Made by a program: the position numbers and the translations under genes. 64,000 nt of DNA, from the NCBI GenBank assembly GCA_947493695.1, contig CANLSF010000003.1, forward strand, positions 62,001-126,000, written 5' to 3'. Positions 55,005 to 64,000 of this stretch are shown here, piece by piece. Position 1 is the first letter of the stretch. The number at the start of each line of letters is the position of its first letter. The stretch comes from an uncultured Kiloniellaceae bacterium. Its GTDB lineage: Bacteria; Pseudomonadota; Alphaproteobacteria; Kiloniellales; Kiloniellaceae. The notes beneath the pieces are model-generated. The model did no database searches. It saw only the letters and a program-made list of their open reading frames with translations, and was not told where the DNA came from.

Positions 55005-55345
55005 AAATAAAATCCTTCTGTGATTCTGATCTGAAAAGCGCCTTAAAGAGCGGGCACAGGATCACCGGGCGATCGCCCGTCGGCGCGCGGATTGCGCGTG
55101 CAGATCCAATTAGAGGATTGCGGCTTTCAAAAAGCTGTCCGCTGCATGAAAGAAAATTTAGCTTCCAGGGAACATTTCCGGTCATGCTCGAGCAAAGCGC
55201 CCCCCTGAAATGACTCCTCGGGTGGAAATTCGAGCATTAAAACTCTGCTCTGATCACGTCTTGAAAAAGAACGATCAAGATAGTGACATTTCACCCCGTC
55301 TCACCCGTTGCACGAGCGACACGAGGGTGACATAGTCCCGCTTTA
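55005..55345. other. Divergent intergenic region between the MipA-like gene and pyrB
   Basis: 341 bases with both promoters expected. A weak inverted repeat TCACCC/GGGTGA (55301-55306 and 55325-55330) lies just before pyrB and could play a part in its control. No PyrR-type or other known leader element was recognised. Confidence 0.35.
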
Positions 55346-56347
55346 ATGACTGATATTCGACACACTGCGGACGACCTGGGTTTCGCACACCGCCATCTGC
55401 TCGGAATCGACGGGCTGACGGCGGAACAAATCTCTTTTCTTCTGGATCTTTCCGACAGCTACGTCGCGCTGAACCGCTCAGACGACAAGAAAACCTCGCT
55501 GCTGCGCGGACGGACCGTAATCAATCTCTTTTTCGAGAATTCGACACGCACACGAACGTCGTTCGAGCTGGCGGGTAAGCGTCTGGGGGCCGATGTAATT
55601 AACATGTCGGTCTCTTCCAGCTCGATCAAAAAGGGCGAGACCCTGATCGATACCGCCATGACCCTGAATGCCATGCATCCGGACGTGCTGATCGTGCGGC
55701 ACCCGGATTCCGGCGCGGTTAAGCTGCTCTCGGAAAAGGTCAATGGTGCGGTCATCAACGGCGGCGACGGCAGTCACGAACACCCGACCCAGGCTCTGTT
55801 GGACGCTCTGACCATTCGCCGCCGGCGCGGTAGTCTGCAGGGGCTGCGTGTTGCCATCTGCGGCGACATTCTGCACAGCCGGGTCGCGCGTTCGAACATT
55901 CAGCTGCTCGGCATTATGGGCGCGCATGTGCGCGTCATTGCACCGCCGACCCTTCTGCCGAACAATATCGAGCGCCTTGGCGTGGAAGCCTTTTTCGATA
56001 TGCGGGAAGGACTGAAGGACTGCGATATCGTTATGATGCTGCGACTGCAGACCGAGCGCATGCAAGGCAGCTTCGTTCCCTCGATTCGCGAGTACTTCCG
56101 CTTTTTCGGTCTGGACCGGGAAAAACTGCAGGCCGCCAAACCGGACGCGCTGATCATGCACCCGGGCCCCATGAACCGCGGCGTGGAGATAGACAGCGAA
56201 CTGGCAGACGATATCGATCGGTCCCTGATCCGCGATCAGGTTGAGATGGGGGTCGCCGTGCGCATGGCGTGCCTGGATGCACTGACCAGAACCCTCCGAT
56301 CCAACTCTGCAAAACGAGCCGCCACCCAGGTGGGAGGCCCAGCATGA
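55346..56347 (+). CDS. pyrB: Aspartate carbamoyltransferase, catalytic subunit
   Basis: Second step of pyrimidine synthesis: carbamoyl phosphate plus aspartate to carbamoyl aspartate. The 333-residue protein has the carbamoyl-phosphate loop [20 protein letters not shown] near residue 55, the [10 protein letters not shown] loop near 85, [13 protein letters not shown] near 145 and [12 protein letters not shown] near 270. The length, about 20 residues more than the E. coli enzyme, fits the class that assembles with a PyrC-like partner, as in Pseudomonas. Its stop overlaps the pyrC-like start (ATGA). Confidence 0.96.
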   Translation: MTDIRHTADDLGFAHRHLLGIDGLTAEQISFLLDLSDSYVALNRSDDKKTSLLRGRTVINLFFENSTRTRTSFELAGKRLGADVINMSVSSSSIKKGETLIDTAMTLNAMHPDVLIVRHPDSGAVKLLSEKVNGAVINGGDGSHEHPTQALLDALTIRRRRGSLQGLRVAICGDILHSRVARSNIQLLGIMGAHVRVIAPPTLLPNNIERLGVEAFFDMREGLKDCDIVMMLRLQTERMQGSFVPSIREYFRFFGLDREKLQAAKPDALIMHPGPMNRGVEIDSELADDIDRSLIRDQVEMGVAVRMACLDALTRTLRSNSAKRAATQVGGPA

Positions 56348-57684
56348 TTTCCGCAGGTATGAAACCCGTCAGCACGAAAAATCCCGGACGTGTCGCTTAT
56401 GTGAATGCGCGTCTGCTCGATCCCGCCACCGGACTGGACGAAACCGGCGGCCTCTTGACCGACGGCACTAAGATCGCCGACCTGGGCTCTCACCTCTTTA
56501 ATGATGGTCTGCCGGAAGACGCCCAGGTGGTCGATTGCGCGGGGCTTTGCCTCTCGCCCGGCCTGATCGACATGCGCGTGCAGCTGCGCGAGCCAGGTGC
56601 GGAACATAAGGAAACGATCGAGAGCGCCAGCCGGGCCGCAGCGCACGGGGGCATCACCTCCATGGTCGCGTTGCCCAACAGCGAGCCGGTGATTGACGAC
56701 GTTGCGATTCTGGAATTCATCGCCCGGCGTGCCCGCGAAGCCAAACTGGTCAAGGTCTATGCTTACGGTACGGTGACACGCGGTCTCAAAGGTCGGGAGC
56801 TCACTGAATTCGGGCTTCTGACCGAGTTTGGTGCCGTCGGCTTTACTGACGGCCTGACGGCTGTATCTGATTCCCAGGTCATGCGCAGGGCCCTGAGTTA
56901 CTCCCGAACCTTCAACCAGGTCATCATTCAGCACCCCGAGGACCCAGCGCTGGCGGGTGGCGCGATGAATGAAGGCGAAGTGGCAACCCGGCTTGGGCTA
57001 ACCGGCGTCCCGTCAGCCGCGGAAGTGATCATGGTCGAACGGGATCTCCGCCTGGTCGCACTGACCGGCGGCCGCTATCACGTGGCCAATGTCACAACCG
57101 CCGCCGCACTCGATGCTATCCGCAAGGCCAAGCAAAGTGGTTTGGACGTGACCTGCGACACGGCCCCGCACTACTTCACACTCAATGAAAATTCGGTTGG
57201 CGACTACCGCAGCTTTGCGAAAGTCTCACCGCCGCTGCGTGGCGAAGAAGACCGCAAGGCAGTTGAAGATGCCCTCGCAGACGGCACGATTGATGTTATC
57301 GCAAGCGATCACAGTCCACACGATCAGGACTCCAAACGCCTGCCCTTTGCGATTGCCGAACCAGGCATCGTCGGGCTCGAATCTCTGCTGCCGTTGTCAT
57401 TGCAGCTCTACCACAACAAACAGCTCAGTCTTCTGGACGTCCTCTCCAAGCTGACCTCGGGTCCTGCAGGTATATTGGGACTGAATGGCGGTAGCCTGAA
57501 AGCCGGTGCGCCCGCTGATCTGACCCTGTTCGACCTTAACAAACCCTGGCAGATCGATCCGGACAGTTTTCAGAGTAAATCAAAAAACTCCCCCTTTACC
57601 GACTACCCGGTGCAAGGGATGGTAAGACGTTGCATCGTTGACGGTCGTTGCATCTATGGCCCGGAAAACACACAGCAGATTTGA
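56344..57684 (+). CDS. Dihydroorotase-like protein lacking zinc ligands (PyrC'/PyrX type)
   Basis: A 446-residue amidohydrolase-fold homologue of class I dihydroorotase. The usual HxH zinc motif (DVHVHLREPG) is changed to [10 protein letters not shown], with Arg78 and Gln80 in place of the two His. A third ligand, the His before the (S/T)T block, is Asn249 (HVANVTT). QHPED near 200 and SDHSPH near 320 are retained. It should therefore not catalyse the reaction. In Pseudomonas an inactive PyrC' is needed for assembly of the PyrB holoenzyme, and the four-base overlap with pyrB here supports the same role. An active dihydroorotase would then be encoded elsewhere. Confidence 0.88.
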   Translation: MISAGMKPVSTKNPGRVAYVNARLLDPATGLDETGGLLTDGTKIADLGSHLFNDGLPEDAQVVDCAGLCLSPGLIDMRVQLREPGAEHKETIESASRAAAHGGITSMVALPNSEPVIDDVAILEFIARRAREAKLVKVYAYGTVTRGLKGRELTEFGLLTEFGAVGFTDGLTAVSDSQVMRRALSYSRTFNQVIIQHPEDPALAGGAMNEGEVATRLGLTGVPSAAEVIMVERDLRLVALTGGRYHVANVTTAAALDAIRKAKQSGLDVTCDTAPHYFTLNENSVGDYRSFAKVSPPLRGEEDRKAVEDALADGTIDVIASDHSPHDQDSKRLPFAIAEPGIVGLESLLPLSLQLYHNKQLSLLDVLSKLTSGPAGILGLNGGSLKAGAPADLTLFDLNKPWQIDPDSFQSKSKNSPFTDYPVQGMVRRCIVDGRCIYGPENTQQI

Positions 57685-57700
57685 GGAAAGCTAGCACGTC

Positions 57701-58324
57701 ATGCCGGATCCGATTTCCTGGTCACACGCCGCCCCCTATCTGATGGCTGCCCTGTTCGGCGGTTACCTCCTTGGCTCAGTGCCTTTTGGTCTGGTGATCA
57801 CAAAGCTGGCCGGATTGGGCGATTTACGCTCGGTCGGTTCGGGTAATATCGGGGCGACCAACGTTTTGCGCACGGGCCGCAAAGACCTCGCCTTTGCCAC
57901 ACTCGTTCTGGATGGCGGGAAAGGGGCGGCTGCGGTTCTGATCGCAACGCTTTGGGGACCGGACATGGCCTTAATGGCGGGCTTTGGCGCCGTTGTCGGA
58001 CATCTCTTTCCGGTTTGGCTGAAGTTTAAAGGCGGTAAAGGCGTCGCTACCACTCTGGGGGCAATCGGCGCACTCGCCTGGCCGGTCGGCATTGCCTGCT
58101 GCATCGCCTGGCTGCTGGTCGCGGCGGTCTTTCGTTACTCGTCCCTCGCCGGGTTATTGTCGCTAGCGGCAGCTCCGGTTTTTTCCTGGTTTATCCTGGG
58201 TGATCTTCAGATGGTCGAGCTCACCGCCGCAATCGCCATATTGGTCTGGTATCGTCACAAGGAGAATATTGGCCGTCTACTTAAAGGCGAAGAATCCAAG
58301 ATTGGCCAGAAAAAGGCCGAATGA
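57701..58324 (+). CDS. plsY: Acyl-phosphate:glycerol-3-phosphate acyltransferase
   Basis: First step of phospholipid synthesis: moves the acyl group from acyl-phosphate to glycerol 3-phosphate in the inner membrane. The 207-residue protein has five or so hydrophobic segments and the PlsY motifs YLLGSVPFGLVITK, GSGNIGATNVLRTG near residue 45, and LKFKGGKGVATTLGAIGAL near 107. It follows the pyrC-like gene by 16 bases and precedes dprA, a gene order common in Alphaproteobacteria. Confidence 0.96.
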   Translation: MPDPISWSHAAPYLMAALFGGYLLGSVPFGLVITKLAGLGDLRSVGSGNIGATNVLRTGRKDLAFATLVLDGGKGAAAVLIATLWGPDMALMAGFGAVVGHLFPVWLKFKGGKGVATTLGAIGALAWPVGIACCIAWLLVAAVFRYSSLAGLLSLAAAPVFSWFILGDLQMVELTAAIAILVWYRHKENIGRLLKGEESKIGQKKAE

Positions 58325-58380
58325 CCTATAAGGCCGATTGCCGCCTTGACGCCGGACACATTTGCGACCCAAGGTAGCTC

Positions 58381-59532
58381 ATGTTCAATAGCCAACACCC
58401 TTCCCACGATGAGCACGAGATCATCGACAGTCTGCAGCTCAGCCGAAGCCGTTCCATTGGTCCTATCACCTTCAGGCAGTTGATTGCCCGCTTCGGATCC
58501 GCCGGCGCTGCGCTGACCGCGCTTCCCTCTCTACTTCGCAAAAGGAACCGTACAGCTAGCTTCTCCCTTCGGCCAAGGGACGAAGCCAAACAGGAACTCG
58601 ATGCAATTGTGAAGCTGGGTGCCTGGGTCATCCCTCTGCAGTCCCAAGCTTATCCGGAAGCCCTCGCGGCGACCGAGGATGCTCCTCCTATCCTTATCGG
58701 ACTGGGCGACCCTGAGCTTGTTACCCGCAGGAGCATTGCAGTGGTCGGGGCCCGCAACGCCTCTGCCAACGGCCGCCGGCTGGCGCGGCAGTTCGCCGCG
58801 GATCTTGGAACAGCAGGTTTGATTGTTACCTCCGGCCTTGCACGCGGGATCGATACAGCTGCCCATCAGGGTTCGCTTGAGACGGGCACCGTCGCGGTGG
58901 TCGCCGGCGGCCTCGATGTCGTCTATCCTTCCGAAAACCAGGGCCTCTTCGAAGCAATTGTGGAGCGAGGCGCCGCGCTGAGTGAAATGGCCCCGGGAAC
59001 ACGCCCTCAGGCAAGATACTTTCCGCGGCGCAACCGCATCGTATCAGGTCTCTCGCGCGGCACTCTGGTGGTCGAGGCCGCCCGCAACTCCGGCTCCCTC
59101 ATTACGGCCCGAATTGCCCTCGAACAAGGCCGGGAAGTCTTCGCGGTACCCGGTTCTCCGCTGGATCCCAGATCACAGGGCGGCAACGATCTCATCCGGA
59201 ATGGGGCGATTCTGACCGAATCCGCCGAAGATATCCTGTCGAACCTCGAAAGCAGTTTCCGCAAGCTGCCAATTACGAGGCAAGCTCTTGAGAAGTCTGC
59301 CTTTTGCACGCCGGCGAATGACGAAAGTGAAATTGCGGAAGCCCATGGCGACATCGTGTCATTGTTATCCGATACACCTGTTGCTGTTGACGAACTGATC
59401 AGGCAATGCCAATTGTCTCCCGCAGCCGTGTCTTCGGCGATCCTTGAGCTGGAACTCTCCGGCGCCGTTGATCGGCTTCCGGGGAATATGGTGGCGCTTA
59501 GATCGGGAGCTTCGGCTCGACCGGCGTTTTAA
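58381..59532 (+). CDS. dprA: DNA processing protein DprA
   Basis: Loads RecA on incoming single-stranded DNA during natural transformation. The 383-residue protein has an N-terminal helical region (SRSIGPITFRQLIARFGSAG), the Rossmann-like DprA core from about residue 80 (YPEALAATEDAPPILIGLGD, then IAVVGARNASANGRRLARQF and GLARGIDTAAHQGSL, and PRRNRIVSGLSRGTLVVEAA), and a C-terminal winged-helix domain (about 315-375). No other competence gene is in the window. Presence of dprA alone does not show transformability. Confidence 0.95.
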   Translation: MFNSQHPSHDEHEIIDSLQLSRSRSIGPITFRQLIARFGSAGAALTALPSLLRKRNRTASFSLRPRDEAKQELDAIVKLGAWVIPLQSQAYPEALAATEDAPPILIGLGDPELVTRRSIAVVGARNASANGRRLARQFAADLGTAGLIVTSGLARGIDTAAHQGSLETGTVAVVAGGLDVVYPSENQGLFEAIVERGAALSEMAPGTRPQARYFPRRNRIVSGLSRGTLVVEAARNSGSLITARIALEQGREVFAVPGSPLDPRSQGGNDLIRNGAILTESAEDILSNLESSFRKLPITRQALEKSAFCTPANDESEIAEAHGDIVSLLSDTPVAVDELIRQCQLSPAAVSSAILELELSGAVDRLPGNMVALRSGASARPAF

Positions 59533-59573
59533 TCGATTGTTTTGAATATTTAGATGCAGGTAAGTCACTCCGT

Positions 59574-62288
<2,715 letters not shown>

Positions 62289-62373
62289 ACAGGTCGACAT
62301 AGGCAATCTGTCGTTCCGATGACACTGCTCGGACTATCTGATCCGATCTAGCGACGCGTAAATCGAGACTCAC

Positions 62374-64000
62374 TTGGCAAGAATCAAACCCAAGGCGACA
62401 CCTTTCCCCTCCAAGGACGAGGTTCTCGCCTTTATCCGCGAAAGCCCGGTTCCCGTCGGCAAGCGCGAGATTGCGCGCGCCTTTCACATCAAGGGCAGCG
62501 AACGCATTCCCCTCAAGGCCATGCTGAAGGAGTTGGAACGCGAAGGTCACCTGGAGCTCAGGGAAAAGAAGAAAGTCATGCTACCGGGCCACCTCCCCTC
62601 TGTGCTGGTGATCGAAGTCGCAGATATCGATGAGGATGGTGAGCAGCTCGCGAAACCTGGCACCTGGGATCAGGACACTCCACCTCCGCGCATTTTCCTG
62701 GCGCCGGACAAACGCAGCCGCGCAGCCTTTACGGCCGGCGAACATATTCTTGCACGCTTGTCGCGGAACGAAGACGGCAGCTACGACGCACAGGTCATCC
62801 GTCGGATCGGTAAATCACCGGACCGGGTCCTTGGCATCTATCAGGTAGGACGTGAAGGCGGTCGCCTGCATCCGACCGACCGGCGGGCCAAGAACGATTT
62901 CATCATTCGTGCGGAAGACGCGCGTGGCGCGGTAAGCGGCGAACTGGTCGTGGCGACCGTAAAGTCGACCCGTCATCGCAGCTCTCAACGTGAGGCCCGG
63001 GTCCTGGAGCGCATCGGCGCCATCGATACGCCGCGCTCGCTCAGCCTGATCGCGCTCTACGAACATGACGTTCCCATGAATTTCTCCAGCGAAGCCCAGG
63101 ATGCCGCCAAGGCAGCTAAGGCAGCCGGTCTGGGATCACGAGAGGACCTGCGAGGACTGCCCCTCGTCACTATCGACGGATCTGATGCGCGGGACTTCGA
63201 TGACGCGGTCTGGGCCGAGACCGACGATGACAAGGAGAATCTCGGCGGCTGGCATCTGATGGTGGCCATCGCCGACGTCGCACATTATGTGACCGATGGC
63301 AGTGCTCTTGATCGAGACGCCTACAAGCGTGGCAACTCGACCTATCTGCCAAATCAGGTCGTACCCATGCTGCCTGAAGAGCTGTCCAATGGCTGGTGCT
63401 CGCTTAAGCCCGGCGTGGATCGGCCTTGCCTCGCTGTTCATATGTGGATCGATGCCGAAGGCAACCCGCTGCGGCATAAGTTCATCCGGGGTTTGATGCG
63501 CTCAGCCGCACGCCTGACCTATGAAGAGGTTCAGGCAGCAAGAGACGGCGAAACGACGGACATTGCCGGACAATTGAGCGATCTGGTCATCAAGCCCCTT
63601 TACGGTGCCTACGCCGCGCTCCTCGCCGCCCGCGAGGCCCGCGGCACGCTGGAGCTTGATCTGACGGAACGCCGCGTGGTGGTCGATGACGAGGGTCAGG
63701 TCACCGGTATCGTGCCGAGAGACAGGCTGGATAGCCATAAGCTGATCGAAGAGTTCATGATTGCCGCGAATGTCGCTGCAGCCGCGGAGCTGGAACGACT
63801 GCGGCGTCCCTGTATGTATCGGGTTCATGAGCAGCCAGATCCGGTCAAGATCGAAGCCCTTGCGGGTGTCCTGGCTTCCATGGATCTGCACCTTGCGCGT
63901 GGCCAGGTCATCAGACCCAAGGTCCTGACCCAGATCCTCGCAAAGGCAGAGAAGCGGCCCGAGAAGCCGATGATCAACGAGATGATCCTGCGCACCCAGA
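62374..64000 (+). CDS. rnr: Ribonuclease R (partial, runs past the window)
   Basis: 3'-5' exoribonuclease that degrades structured RNA. About 542 codons are visible. The likely start is TTG at 62374: an in-frame TAA lies at 62359 and there is no ATG before the conserved sequence MARIKPKATPFPSKDEVLAF. Domains: winged helix (residues 10-70), cold-shock domains (about 80-240), and the RNB catalytic domain from about 255 (VTIDGSDARDFDDAVWAE with the metal-binding Asp residues). The reading frame is open to base 64000. It follows topA, as in other Alphaproteobacteria. Confidence 0.94.
   Translation, partial: MARIKPKATPFPSKDEVLAFIRESPVPVGKREIARAFHIKGSERIPLKAMLKELEREGHLELREKKKVMLPGHLPSVLVIEVADIDEDGEQLAKPGTWDQDTPPPRIFLAPDKRSRAAFTAGEHILARLSRNEDGSYDAQVIRRIGKSPDRVLGIYQVGREGGRLHPTDRRAKNDFIIRAEDARGAVSGELVVATVKSTRHRSSQREARVLERIGAIDTPRSLSLIALYEHDVPMNFSSEAQDAAKAAKAAGLGSREDLRGLPLVTIDGSDARDFDDAVWAETDDDKENLGGWHLMVAIADVAHYVTDGSALDRDAYKRGNSTYLPNQVVPMLPEELSNGWCSLKPGVDRPCLAVHMWIDAEGNPLRHKFIRGLMRSAARLTYEEVQAARDGETTDIAGQLSDLVIKPLYGAYAALLAAREARGTLELDLTERRVVVDDEGQVTGIVPRDRLDSHKLIEEFMIAANVAAAAELERLRRPCMYRVHEQPDPVKIEALAGVLASMDLHLARGQVIRPKVLTQILAKAEKRPEKPMINEMILRTQ

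Overview
The window is chromosomal DNA of an alphaproteobacterium, probably from the Rhodospirillales/Kiloniellales side of the class; no genus can be named from sequence alone. Three things point there. The gene order folK-rpoZ-rsh-DUF2062-pdxJ-acpS-lepB-rnc-era-recO-parC is an alphaproteobacterial housekeeping block. The blocks gatCAB and pyrB-pyrC'-plsY-dprA-topA-rnr fit as well. A GTTC-N7-GTTC LexA-type box lies upstream of the SRAP gene. There are no insertion sequences, prophage genes, CRISPR arrays or rRNA operons. One tRNA-Ser(GCU) gene is present.

Layout. 1-3.5 kb: a TRAP large permease, a cobalamin riboswitch controlling a lone CbiM-like permease, and a BioY biotin transporter. 3.6-14.7 kb: a long minus-strand run with topoisomerase IV subunit A, recombination, ribosome/rRNA maturation, secretion, cofactor and stringent-response genes. 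14.8-20 kb: a NYN-domain protein, a family 5 uracil-DNA glycosylase, SmpB, DapA and a lytic transglycosylase. 20.2-22.8 kb: a tight three-gene operon (haloacid-dehalogenase-type HAD, threonine-dehydratase-like PLP enzyme, PhyH-type dioxygenase). 22.8-25.4 kb: bactofilin and an M23 endopeptidase. 25.8-31.4 kb: a chemoreceptor remnant, a GAF protein, tRNA-Ser, an SRAP protein and a small ORF flanking a LexA box, and a response regulator/sensor kinase pair. 31.5-35.5 kb: a Tat-exported solute-binding protein divergent from the kinase, a porin with a palindromic promoter element, and a small conserved-looking ORF. 35.5-45.2 kb: a trans-sulfuration enzyme, gatBAC, an acetyltransferase and an RND efflux pump. 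45.7-48.8 kb: DUF547 plus two glycosyltransferases. 48.8-55 kb: EamA exporter/LysR pair, DUF3291, RuvX, AEC carrier, CoA-transferase and MipA-like protein. 55.3-64 kb: pyrB, a catalytically degenerate pyrC, plsY, dprA, topA and the start of rnr, which runs off the window.

The observations most worth following are these: (i) an orphan Tat-dependent solute-binding protein divergently paired with a TorS-like sensor kinase and a single-domain regulator, which could be a periplasmic ligand-sensing system; (ii) an SOS-type box shared by an SRAP gene, whose usual active-site His position is Tyr, and a 64-residue unknown protein with almost no leader; (iii) the HAD/PLP/PhyH operon, which looks like an uncharacterised small-molecule pathway; (iv) a Zur/Fur-like 23-bp palindrome in a porin promoter; (v) a pseudo-dihydroorotase paired with PyrB. 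All functional readings are from sequence pattern recognition; no database search was run.
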